DNA of 64,000 nt, taken from assembly GCA_019241525.1 (NCBI GenBank), contig JAFAWY010000016.1, forward strand, positions 1 to 64,000. Reading direction: 5' to 3'. The position numbers and the translations under genes are program-made. A model generated the notes under the pieces. The model was not told the origin of the DNA. It worked only from the letters and a program-made list of their open reading frames with translations, and did not search any database. This document shows positions 1-7,751 of this stretch, in pieces. The stretch's first letter is position 1, and every line of letters starts with the position of its first letter. The DNA is from Pseudonocardiales bacterium (lineage in GTDB: Bacteria > Actinomycetota > Actinomycetes > Mycobacteriales > Pseudonocardiaceae).

Positions 1-1
1 G

Positions 2-211
2 GTACGACTAGGCATCGCCACCGGACACCTCCAACCCGGAGAACCCGACGAGATCGCCCAACGACTATGGGCTGCCTGCCACGGCGCCGTCAGCCTCGAG
101 CTACGACACATCGGCTTCGTCGCCGACCACGCCACCCACTACACCGCTCTGGTAAACACCCTCCTCCGCGGCCTGACCACCGACCACCCACAACGCAACC
201 ACGGCACCTAG
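2..211 (+). CDS. TetR-family regulator, C-terminal fragment (gene starts before the window)
   Basis: Reading from base 2 gives 69 residues in an open frame that ends with TAG at 209-211. The stretch RLWAACHGAVSLEL fits the WHG-type ligand-binding domain found at the C terminus of many TetR/AcrR regulators, where a W-x(3)-HG helix lines the ligand pocket and dimer face. The DNA-binding half lies outside the window, so neither the operator nor the target can be judged. The next gene, on the same strand, begins about 90 bases downstream and looks unrelated. The family call rests on this one motif plus the helical, His/Leu-rich tail; the ligand is unknown. Confidence 0.7.
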   Translation, partial: VRLGIATGHLQPGEPDEIAQRLWAACHGAVSLELRHIGFVADHATHYTALVNTLLRGLTTDHPQRNHGT

Positions 212-302
212 GTGGGCCCCACAGCCAGCCGCAGCGCATCGGGTAACGCCTCACCACGAGGGCCGATTAAGCCGCAGCGAGGAACGCTGAGGAGAGCTGG
301 TG

Positions 303-1091
303 ATGAGACCTCCATCCATACCCGACGACCGGCCGACAACTCCCCTGCCTTCCCTCGCTGTGGCGCAGGCACGGGACGACTCACGACGTGCAGGAGCGGC
401 TAGCACGCTGCTGTACTTGCCCGCCGCGGTGGAAGGCACCATCTATCGGCCCGAGCCGTCGTATTCCGTCACCGCCCGGCCGGTACAACCACTGGCCCCA
501 CCCCGCCGCAGGCATGCCGCACCAACTCGGCGCTGGCCGTGGGTCACCGGCGGGATAGCCGTGCTTCTGGTCGTCATCGCCTTAACCTCGAGCCCCACAA
601 AGAGCACCCCGCCCCCCATGACGATCGGTGATCCTGGGCCAACGGCCCCTCCTCCCACCCGGAGCAATACCACTCCGACCAGTACTACGATCCGCACGCC
701 GGCAACACTGGCACCGGCTCCCGCAGTCGCCGTTCCAGCGTTGCCGCGCGCTACTCCACGCCACACGGTGGCACGGGCAGCAACACCGACGCCCCGGTTG
801 GTGGTGCCCACACCGACAACCACGCCCGGCCCTACAGCCGTCCCGACGCCGGCAACCGCAGCACAGGCGTCGGTTCCGGCAACGGCTACCGGCCCTGGCA
901 CCAGCACAATCGAAACACCACCAACAGCCCTACCGACACCGGTGGTCACGGCGCCACTCCCGGGCGCCACATCGACCTACTACTCCAACTGCGCGGCAGC
1001 TCGCGCTGCCGGGGCCGCACCGCTCCACCGGGGCGACCCCGGCTACCGTCCAGGGCTCGACCGCGACGCCGACGGTGTCGCTTGCGAATGA
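303..1091 (+). CDS. Membrane-anchored protein with C-terminal excalibur calcium-binding domain
   Basis: 262 residues. A basic cytoplasmic N-terminal part is followed by one membrane segment at about residues 79-96 (WVTGGIAVLLVVIALTS) and then a roughly 120-residue Pro/Thr/Ala-rich extracellular linker. The last 37 residues form an excalibur domain: YYSNCAAARAAGAAP, a GDPGYRPGLDRD segment and a final DADGVACE, with the two Cys and the D-x-D-x-D-G loop intact. Excalibur domains bind calcium and are often appended to surface or secreted actinobacterial proteins. A GAGGAGAG ribosome site at 288-295 serves either GTG 300 or ATG 303; ATG was chosen. A structural or sensing role at the wall is inferred, because no enzymatic domain is present. 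Confidence 0.85.
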   Translation: MRPPSIPDDRPTTPLPSLAVAQARDDSRRAGAASTLLYLPAAVEGTIYRPEPSYSVTARPVQPLAPPRRRHAAPTRRWPWVTGGIAVLLVVIALTSSPTKSTPPPMTIGDPGPTAPPPTRSNTTPTSTTIRTPATLAPAPAVAVPALPRATPRHTVARAATPTPRLVVPTPTTTPGPTAVPTPATAAQASVPATATGPGTSTIETPPTALPTPVVTAPLPGATSTYYSNCAAARAAGAAPLHRGDPGYRPGLDRDADGVACE

Positions 1092-1485
1092 GGGTCCCGG
1101 TCTCCGTGGTAGCCGCGTGGAGCCTCTCTCACCTTGTCGCATGCCGTCGATCGATATTCCGGCTGAGTTCGTAGCGGCCGCGACGAAGATTCGGCGCATG
1201 ACCACGTGCCCCGCACATGCTCGGTGAGATGGCATGCGCAGGTATCAGCTCGATCATGCGCAGATACGCGGGAGCCTGATCGGTGTTCACGCCTCGCCCG
1301 CGTCCATGGCTAACTACGCGATCATGTGCTCGCCGCAGGAACTACGCCGGTCCAACCACTATGCTCGGCGTCCGAGGCGACGCCTCACTGGTACTGCAAC
1401 GGCAGACGCGCGATGTGGCGGAGCAGCCCAACTTGACCTACGGTCCCGGCTGCCGACGATTATTTGACGCACATGAGGAGCTGCT
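1092..1485. other. Gene-free stretch
   Basis: 394 bases between the excalibur gene and the next small gene. Open frames here are short, lack ribosome sites and have no recognisable protein motif. No tRNA, strong hairpin or repeat was seen. Confidence 0.5.
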
Positions 1486-1770
1486 ATGGCATCGCCGTCA
1501 GGTCCCAGGCCCCTCAGCAGCCATCACCGCGACACAGTGCAGAAGATCCTCCAGCACCCCGCCGGCCATAACATCGAGTGGCATGACGTCGTGTCCCTGC
1601 TGGAGGCGATTGGCACGGTCGAGGCGCACCGGGACAAGGTCGAGGTCCGCGTCGGGTCGCACACCGGGTTCTTCGACGTGCCCGCACACAAGGACATCGA
1701 GGTCGAAACCGTCGTCGCCCTACGCCGGATGCTGACCGCCTCCGGCTACGGCGTCGAGAACCAGCGGTAG
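1486..1770 (+). CDS. Small conserved-looking protein of unknown function (HicA-like appearance)
   Basis: 94 residues starting at ATG 1486, with a clear GAGGAG site at 1474-1479. It has two helical stretches (HRDTVQKILQHPAG and EWHDVVSLLEAIG), then a short basic strand pair, RDKVEVRVGSHTGFFDVP, then AHKDIEVETVVALRRMLTASGY. The order helix, GSH-containing strands, VPAH, helix recalls the small dsRBD-like fold of HicA toxins, which carry a G-S-H motif followed by VPxH. No HicB-like antitoxin is next to it, so a toxin role is not supported. It could equally be a stand-alone RNA-binding or ribosome-associated protein. Confidence 0.6.
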   Translation: MASPSGPRPLSSHHRDTVQKILQHPAGHNIEWHDVVSLLEAIGTVEAHRDKVEVRVGSHTGFFDVPAHKDIEVETVVALRRMLTASGYGVENQR

Positions 1771-1998
1771 CGGTTCCGAGGTCAAGGATGGCGCCGGCTA
1801 CTGGATGCTCGGCTGCGTAGCTGCTAGGCGAGGCTCCGACAGACAGGGCGCAGATGGGTGCTGACCATAACGAAAAATGGCGATTCCAGCGCTACATAAT
1901 CCGGTTGGGAATGCGATTCGCCGCATCGGAAAGTTGCGTAGGTTCATGTTCGCGATGAAGCGGTCGTCGCGGACCGACCTTGCCGACGTCGTGGCCCG

Positions 1999-2781
1999 TC
2001 ACCTACCAGGCTTGGCCGAGCGTGGCTTGTCTTTCGCGGAGTCTAGGTAGCGTTTGGCCCAGCCGTCGATCACGGCATGCTCGACCCACAGCCGTTGGGC
2101 CAGCATGTTCTCTTCGTCGCGGTAGCGATCGATCCGCTCGAGGGCGTCGCGATGCAACTGCGCCTTGGTGACGGTGAAGGTGTCGGGGGGCGTCTGCTCG
2201 GCAAGGGTGCGCGCCGCGGTCTTGGCCCGGTCGAGCAGCTCGTCGGCGGGCACGACCTCGTCGACCAAACCCAGCTCGGTGGCCTGCTGGGGGCAGTAGG
2301 TCTGCGCGCCCAACGCCAGCCGGCGGGCCGAAACGCCGCCGACGGCGTAGCGCACGATCTCCAGCGCTGCCCGGGGAAACGGTACTCCGACCCGCAGCTC
2401 CGGCAGCCCGATCTTTGTGTCACCGTCGGCCATAACCCGTACGTCGGCGCAGCACGCCAGCACGCAGCCACCGCCGATGGCGTGCCCATTGACCGCCGCC
2501 ACCACCGGCAGCGGGCAGTTGAACACCGCCTCGAACGCTTTGCCCACCAGCAACGGCAGGTGCCTGGCGTAGTCCGTGCCGCCGCCCATATACCGCTTGA
2601 GGTCGAGCCCAGCGCAAAACACGTGCCCACGGCCGGTGATGACCACCGACCTGACGTCGCCGCCGGAGAGCTCCCGGAACGCCAGCGCGATGGCTTCCAG
2701 CAGCTCGGTATCCATCAGGTTTAGCCCGCCGTGGGCCAGCCGCAGCACGGCAACCTTCCCGTCATCCTCGCGTATGATCAC
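1999..2781 (-). CDS. Enoyl-CoA hydratase/isomerase family protein
   Basis: 260 residues, the usual length for a crotonase. FCAGLDLKRY and AVNGHAIGGGCVLACCADVR form the two oxyanion-hole segments. KIGLPELRVGVPFP carries the first family Glu (LPEL). The position of the second catalytic Glu of rat hydratase lies in a stretch reading ARRLALGAQ with no Glu, so the protein is more likely an isomerase or a hydratase variant with single-Glu chemistry. The start is GTG at 2781. A pseudogene lies just upstream in the opposite direction, and no operon partner exists, so the pathway (fatty acid or aromatic CoA thioesters) is open. Confidence 0.85.
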   Translation of the reverse strand: MIIREDDGKVAVLRLAHGGLNLMDTELLEAIALAFRELSGGDVRSVVITGRGHVFCAGLDLKRYMGGGTDYARHLPLLVGKAFEAVFNCPLPVVAAVNGHAIGGGCVLACCADVRVMADGDTKIGLPELRVGVPFPRAALEIVRYAVGGVSARRLALGAQTYCPQQATELGLVDEVVPADELLDRAKTAARTLAEQTPPDTFTVTKAQLHRDALERIDRYRDEENMLAQRLWVEHAVIDGWAKRYLDSAKDKPRSAKPGR

Positions 2782-2805
2782 CCATGCTTAATACACCCGG
2801 ATTGA

Positions 2806-3145
2806 GCGCCGCGCCGCACTTACTGCATCGTGGCGCACGGCGCGATCCTGCGGATTCGCAGCGGGGACCCGCACCTTTCCAACCACGTGGCCGGCAATCC
2901 CTGAGCCACTCTGCTGAGCCCGCAGCAGCGTGCCATTGTCGACCTGGCCCTGGTGATCACCACTCGCCCCGCAACATAGCCCGACCACGATCTTCAGCAG
3001 GCCAGGGACGCGGGTCTGTCGGATGACGAGATCTGGGACATCGGGACAATCACCGCACCGTTCGCGATGCCCAACCGGCCCGCGCACCTGATGGGCTCTG
3101 CGACCCAACGACGAGGTCTTCACGATGGGCCGCGCTCCGCGCTAG
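2806..3145 (+). pseudogene. Decayed AhpD-like / carboxymuconolactone decarboxylase-type peroxidase
   Basis: Frame 1 from about 2806 reads YCIVAHGAILRIRSGDPHL, then after an in-frame TGA (2902-2904) LLSPQQRAIVDLALVITTRP, then after an in-frame TAG (2977-2979) AGLSDDEIWDIGTITAPF and NRPAHLMGS. A frameshift near 3100 then moves to RPNDEVFTMGR and a TAG at 3143-3145. In order, these are the conserved blocks of the 'peroxidase-related enzyme' branch of the AhpD superfamily: Y-C-x3-H active site, SxxQRA, GLSDxEIWDI and RPNDEFYxMGR. The N-terminal third and the first cysteine of the C-x-Y-C motif are missing. Two stops plus one frameshift make it a pseudogene. Its remnant touches the 3' end of the LCP gene. 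Confidence 0.85.
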
Positions 3146-4221
3146 TGAGGTACCGCTTGGTCCTGAGCCAGCGCGTTGAACAGCCGGGCGGCCGCTTGTT
3201 TGTCCCACAGTACCGCGGACGAGCCGTCACTGACCGTGCCGAAACCAGAGAAGGGAACCGTCGTGGTGACGGCATCATCGTGGGACAACGCGCGCATCGC
3301 CCACCCCAGCCGGGCCAGGTTCCACACATGATCTCCGTTGTCGACGGTCATCGTGCCCGGGGCGTCAATGCCCAGCGGGACCATCCGGAACGGGTTGATC
3401 AGCACGGCTGGACCAGTGACCTGGGCGATCAAGGCACCGAGGAACTCCCGCTGGCGCACCACCCGGTCCAGGTCACCCCGCGGCGAGTGCCTGGTCCGGA
3501 CATATCCCAATGCCTTCGGACCATCGAACATCTGGCATCCGGCCGCAATGTTCAGACCGGCCAGCGGGTCGTTGATCGGCTCGGTAGGACACATCTGCAC
3601 CCCGCCGACGTCATCGACGAGATCCGCGAAGCCGGCAAAGCCGATCTCTGCGTAGTGATCTATGTGTACCCCGGTGACTTTCTCCACGGTCTGGGCCAGC
3701 AGCGCGGGGCCGCCAATGGAGAAGGCGGCGTTGAGCTTGACCCGACCGTAACCCGCGAGCGGAACCGAGGAATCCCGGGGCAGGCTGACCAGGGTTGTCT
3801 GCCCGCCACCGAGCAGAGCCGGGATATGCATCAACATGATCGTGTCTGTGCGGCTGCCCCCGGCTGCTGCTTCATCACCCGTGGTCAGGCGCGCTTCCTG
3901 CGCCGGGGTGAGGCCGGCCCGGCTGTCCGACCCGACGATCAACCAGTTGGTGCCCGCGGTGGGCGCGAGCCGGCCTGGGTAGTCGGCGAGCGCATCGACA
4001 TGTTGCAGCGAGCGGTCGACGTAGACCGCAGCGCACAACACCGCCAGAACGACGATGGCACAGGTCAGGCCCAGGATGCGGCCCGGACGGCGCCGGCGCC
4101 GCTGCCGCGGCGCGGCCGTAGGCGGCGGCCAAGCAGGCCCTCGTGACGGGGCCGGACCTCGACGCGGGGCTGAGCCTCGGTGTGGGGCAGGGCCTGGAGG
4201 AACGAACCGGGTAACCGGCAA
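3142..4221 (-). CDS. LytR-CpsA-Psr (LCP) family cell wall glycopolymer ligase
   Basis: 359 residues as given. A Pro/Arg-rich cytoplasmic head is followed by one membrane segment at about 49-68 (ILGLTCAIVVLAVLCAAVYV) and then the LCP domain from about residue 92. Diagnostic pieces are NWLIVGSDSRAGLT, SRTDTIMLMHI, LVSLPRDSSVPL and YVRTRHSPRGDLDRVVRQRE, which hold the Asp/Arg residues that bind metal and the pyrophosphate of the lipid-linked substrate. Family members attach polyprenyl-phosphate-linked polymers, such as arabinogalactan, to peptidoglycan outside the membrane. The start is unclear: TTG 4221 is the first standard codon, but the frame stays open upstream, and an AGGAG sits six bases before an in-frame CTG near 4260. 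Confidence 0.9.
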   Translation of the reverse strand: MPVTRFVPPGPAPHRGSAPRRGPAPSRGPAWPPPTAAPRQRRRRRPGRILGLTCAIVVLAVLCAAVYVDRSLQHVDALADYPGRLAPTAGTNWLIVGSDSRAGLTPAQEARLTTGDEAAAGGSRTDTIMLMHIPALLGGGQTTLVSLPRDSSVPLAGYGRVKLNAAFSIGGPALLAQTVEKVTGVHIDHYAEIGFAGFADLVDDVGGVQMCPTEPINDPLAGLNIAAGCQMFDGPKALGYVRTRHSPRGDLDRVVRQREFLGALIAQVTGPAVLINPFRMVPLGIDAPGTMTVDNGDHVWNLARLGWAMRALSHDDAVTTTVPFSGFGTVSDGSSAVLWDKQAAARLFNALAQDQAVPH

Positions 4222-4439
4222 GCGTTGGGTCGGACGCCAGGACGGATCCTGATAGCTCAGCGTTGACTCCTGTGGGTCGGCCCCCTGATTGGCCCTAGGG
4301 GCCCGGCAACGGACGCAGTGGCGAGGATAGCCCTACCGGGCGTGGGGAGTGCCAGGCGATCGTGGAAACTCCCGACCTGGTCGTCGGCGGAGAGTGACCA
4401 AGTGTAAGGATGCCTCACCACCGTCGGGGAGGTCACAAG

Positions 4440-5312
4440 ATGAACCGCTTGAGTCGCAGGAACTTAACGGACACCACATTCGACATCGCACTGCGAGGCT
4501 ACGACAAGCGGCAGGTGGACGAGCGGTTGCGCGTTCTCGCCGCTGAGCTAGCGGCCGCCGACAACGCTGTCGCGGCAGCCAACCAGCGCATCACGATGCT
4601 GGAAGACGCGCTGAGCCAGGGACGTCACACGTCCGATGGCGAACCGGCAGGAGACGCCAACTTCGGCGCTCGGGTCGAGAAAATCCTCAAACTTGCCGAG
4701 GATGAAGCCCGCGAGGTGCGCGGACAGGCTGAGGCAGCGGCAGCCGCAACGCTCGATCAGGCCCGCGCACAAGCCGCTGAGTTACGGGAACGGGCAGAGC
4801 AGGAGGTCACCAGCCGGCGCGCCGAGGCCGACCGGAAGGCAGCCGAGCAGGAAGCTGCGCTGCGCCGGCGTTCCGGCGAGCTGGAAATCACCTGCCAGGA
4901 GGCAGAACGAGAAGCCGAACGCGTTCGGGCGCAGGCGCGAGCAGACGCCGAGCAGATCCGCGCCGCGGCAAGCACGGACGCTGAGGAGCTGGTCCGAACA
5001 TCCACCGCGGACGCGGAGATGATGGGCCGGGCAGCTCGCGCCGAGGCGGATCGGCTCCTGGCGCAGGCGCGCGCCGAGGCCGACCGGTTGGTCGCGGTGG
5101 CGACCGACACGGCAACGCAGCGCGAGCGCTCCAGCGCCCATGAGCTGCATCAATTGGCCCGGTTGCAAGAGGAGATCAATGCAGACCTGTACCGGGTGAA
5201 GGATGTGCTGGACACCCTGTTCGGGCCAGGTGCGGCCATCACCGGTGGCGCCATGCTGCCCAAGCGGCGCAAGGACGGCTCGCCGCCCGCGCACCAGGCA
5301 AATGCCGTGTGA
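4440..5312 (+). CDS. DivIVA/Wag31-like coiled-coil protein
   Basis: 290 residues from ATG 4440, chosen because GGGGAGG lies at 4426-4432; an earlier ATG at 4410 has no properly spaced site. The N terminus TTFDIALRGYDKRQVDERL matches the DivIVA signature, F-x(n)-RGYD-x-x-QVD-x-x-L, which binds curved membrane. It is followed by roughly 180 residues rich in Ala/Glu/Arg/Gln with few breakers (about 70-260), typical of a long parallel coiled coil. Such proteins mark poles or septa and recruit wall-synthesis enzymes. It is divergent from the LCP gene, which fits a wall-growth context. It is probably a paralogue rather than the main Wag31, since no ftsZ/sepF cluster is present. Confidence 0.8.
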   Translation: MNRLSRRNLTDTTFDIALRGYDKRQVDERLRVLAAELAAADNAVAAANQRITMLEDALSQGRHTSDGEPAGDANFGARVEKILKLAEDEAREVRGQAEAAAAATLDQARAQAAELRERAEQEVTSRRAEADRKAAEQEAALRRRSGELEITCQEAEREAERVRAQARADAEQIRAAASTDAEELVRTSTADAEMMGRAARAEADRLLAQARAEADRLVAVATDTATQRERSSAHELHQLARLQEEINADLYRVKDVLDTLFGPGAAITGGAMLPKRRKDGSPPAHQANAV

Positions 5313-5475
5313 CGAACTCTGTGACGATCGATGTGGCCCGTGGGACAATTGCGGTGGAGTGATTTGGCAGCGTCGACTCCTGGCAGTGCGACCCATTACG
5401 GGAGCGATGCTGTGCTGCGGCATCGCCGACGTGTCCATCACAAGTGGGACGAGGCGTGACAGCAAGGAGGTGCCC

Positions 5476-6756
5476 ATGCCGCCTCGCAAGCGTGCACCAT
5501 CCCGCTCCAGCCCTGGCGCCAAACCGGTCGGAAGCCCAATAGTCGGTCAGCCCACAGTGGGCCCCATTGTCGAACCCCTTGCCGGTCCTATCGTCGGCAC
5601 TGCGATGGAGGTCGACGGGCCGCACAATCCGCAACAGGTGATCGCCGGCCTCCGGGCGACCAGCGAAGGGGAAGATCTTGTCCAGCTGCTGACCCCCGAG
5701 GGGCAGCGCGTCTCGCATCCCCGGTTCGATCTGGAAATCTCTGCGGCCGACATCCAAGCCTTCTATCGGGATATGGTGCTCGTCCGCCGGCTCGATCGGG
5801 AGGCCAACGTCTTGCAGCGGCAAGGCCAGCTCGGTTTGTGGGCGCCGCTGCTGGGCCAGGAGGCCGCGCAGATCGGTGCCGGTCGCGCGATGGCTCCCCA
5901 GGACATGGCCTTCCCGTCCTACCGGGAACACGGCGTCGCGTGGTGCCGCGGGGTGAATCCCACCGAGTTGTTCGGCATCTTCCGCGGTATCGACCAGGGC
6001 TCATGGGATCCCCACAGCACCGGCTTCCAGCTGTACGCCGTCGTGGTGGGCACCCAGTGCCTGCACGCCACCGGCTACGCGATGGGACAGCGGTTGGATG
6101 GCAAGATCGGCAACGCGGAGACGGGCGAGGCGACGATCTGCTTCTTCGGCGACGGCGCCACCTCCCAAGGTGATGTGCACGAGGCGTTCGTGTGGGCTGC
6201 TGTCTACGACGCACCGGTGGTGTTCTTCTGTCAGAACAACCAGTGGGCCATCTCAGCATCGCTGGATCACCAGACCCGGGTGCCGCTGTACCGCCGGGCC
6301 CGCGGCTACGGCTTCCCCGGGATCCGGGTCGACGGCAACGACGTGCTCGCCGTGTTCGCCGTCACGCAGTGGGCGCTGCGGGAGTGCCGCACCGGGAACG
6401 GTCCGGTGTTGATCGAGGCGTGTACCTACCGGATGGATGCGCACACCACCTCCGACGATCCGACCCGCTACCGGCTCGCCGACGAGCTTGAGGAATGGAA
6501 GCTCAAGGATCCCGTGGAGCGCGTGCGGGTACACCTGGTGCGGGAAGGCCTGGCGCAACCGGAGTTCTTCGCCGGGGTGGCCAACGAAGCTGACGAGCTG
6601 GCGCGCCGGCTGCGCGACTACTGTATGTCGATGCCCGTCCCCGGCCCGGAGCGGATCTTCTCGAACATCTACGCCGAGGCGTCACCGTCGATTGACGCGG
6701 CGCGTGCGGACTACCTGGCCTATCACGCATCGTTCGTCGAGGATGAACGCCGATGA
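5476..6756 (+). CDS. bkdA: Branched-chain 2-oxoacid (or pyruvate) dehydrogenase E1 component, alpha subunit
   Basis: 426 residues from ATG 5476, fixed by AAGGAGG at 5464-5470; upstream open frame lacks a site. After a roughly 45-residue Pro/Gly/Val-rich low-complexity head comes the E1-alpha fold. The thiamine-diphosphate motif is complete, with GDGATSQGDVHEAF at about residue 225 and the NNQW end about 30 residues later. DMAFPSYREHGVAW and DAHTTSDDPTRYR are other E1-alpha blocks. With E1-beta it decarboxylates branched 2-oxoacids and passes the acyl group to lipoyl-E2. It is the first gene of a tight three-gene operon. The same gene set in mycobacteria has been called both pdhABC and bkdABC, so substrate is inferred. 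Confidence 0.92.
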   Translation: MPPRKRAPSRSSPGAKPVGSPIVGQPTVGPIVEPLAGPIVGTAMEVDGPHNPQQVIAGLRATSEGEDLVQLLTPEGQRVSHPRFDLEISAADIQAFYRDMVLVRRLDREANVLQRQGQLGLWAPLLGQEAAQIGAGRAMAPQDMAFPSYREHGVAWCRGVNPTELFGIFRGIDQGSWDPHSTGFQLYAVVVGTQCLHATGYAMGQRLDGKIGNAETGEATICFFGDGATSQGDVHEAFVWAAVYDAPVVFFCQNNQWAISASLDHQTRVPLYRRARGYGFPGIRVDGNDVLAVFAVTQWALRECRTGNGPVLIEACTYRMDAHTTSDDPTRYRLADELEEWKLKDPVERVRVHLVREGLAQPEFFAGVANEADELARRLRDYCMSMPVPGPERIFSNIYAEASPSIDAARADYLAYHASFVEDERR

Positions 6757-7745
6757 GCGGCACCGGCGGCCCTCAAACGATCACCCTGGCCAAGGGCCTC
6801 AACCAGGGTTTGCGAGCTGCGATGGAGGCCAACCCCAGGGTCATCGTGATGGGCGAGGACATCGGCAAGCTCGGCGGGGTGTTCCGCATCACCGACGGCT
6901 TGCAGAAAGACTTCGGTGAGCAGCGGGTGCTGGACACCCCGCTCGGCGAGTCCGGGATCATCGGCACGGCGGTCGGGCTTGCGCTGCGGGGCTACCGCCC
7001 GGTCTGCGAAATCCAGTTCGACGGGTTCATCTACCCCGCCTTCGACCAGATCGTCACCCAACTCGCCAGATTCCATTACCGCTCGCAGGGCAAGCTGCGG
7101 ATGCCCGTGGTCGTGCGGGTGCCGCACGGTGGGGGTATCGGTGCCGTTGAGCACCACTCGGAGTCCCCCGAGTCCTATTTCGCCCACACGCCGGGGATCA
7201 AGGTCGTGGCCTGCGCCAATGCCGTCGATGCCTACTGGATGATCCAGCAGGCCATCGCCTGCGATGATCCGGTGATCTTTTTTGAGCCCAAGCGCCGGTA
7301 TTGGGAGAAGGCGGCGCTGGACCTCACCTCGGCACCCCCACCGCTGTTCAGCTCGCAGCTGGTGCGTTCCGGCACCACTGCGACCGTCGTTGCCTACGGA
7401 CCGATGGTCCGCACCGTGCTCGACGCCGCCACCATCGCCGAGCAGGACGGCCAGCAGCTGGAAGTGATCGACCTGCGCACGCTGTCCCCGCTGGATCTGG
7501 CGCCGGTGTTCGGCTCGGTGCGCCGCACCGGCCGGTTGATCTGCGTATCGGAAGCACCCGGCGAGGCTTCATTGATCGGCGAGCTGGCGGCCCGGGTTTC
7601 GCAGGAGTGTTTCTACTCACTCGAAGCCCCGGTATTGCGGGTGACCGGGTTCGACACCCCCTACCCTCCCGCGAAATGCGAAGAGGATTACCTGCCCGAC
7701 GTCGATCGCATCCTCGATGCTGTCGACCGTGCCTTGGGGTATTGA
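6753..7745 (+). CDS. bkdB: Branched-chain 2-oxoacid dehydrogenase E1 component, beta subunit
   Basis: 330 residues, full family length. It overlaps the alpha gene by ATGA (6753-6756), which implies translational coupling. It shows the usual transketolase-type pyrimidine-binding half (VIVMGEDIGKLGGVFRIT, DTPLGESGIIGTAVGLA with the catalytic-region Glu) and the C-terminal domain (GTTATVVAYGPMVRTVLDA, EVIDLRTLSPLD). PVVVRVPHGGGIGAVEHHSES is the substrate-channel segment containing the conserved His pair. It forms an alpha2beta2 heterotetramer with the upstream product. E2 follows after 6 bases. Confidence 0.93.
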   Translation: MSGTGGPQTITLAKGLNQGLRAAMEANPRVIVMGEDIGKLGGVFRITDGLQKDFGEQRVLDTPLGESGIIGTAVGLALRGYRPVCEIQFDGFIYPAFDQIVTQLARFHYRSQGKLRMPVVVRVPHGGGIGAVEHHSESPESYFAHTPGIKVVACANAVDAYWMIQQAIACDDPVIFFEPKRRYWEKAALDLTSAPPPLFSSQLVRSGTTATVVAYGPMVRTVLDAATIAEQDGQQLEVIDLRTLSPLDLAPVFGSVRRTGRLICVSEAPGEASLIGELAARVSQECFYSLEAPVLRVTGFDTPYPPAKCEEDYLPDVDRILDAVDRALGY

Positions 7746-7751
7746 CGCTTT

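Noticed and set aside
1234-1735. Overlapping plus-strand frames in 1234-1735 as genes
   Set aside because: They are Arg/Pro-rich shadow frames without ribosome sites; the frame at 1486-1770 explains the region better.
2902-2904. In-frame TGA in the AhpD-like gene as a selenocysteine codon, given the nearby sel genes
   Set aside because: It does not align with the active-site cysteines, a TAG and a frameshift also break the gene, and no SECIS-like hairpin was evident just after it.
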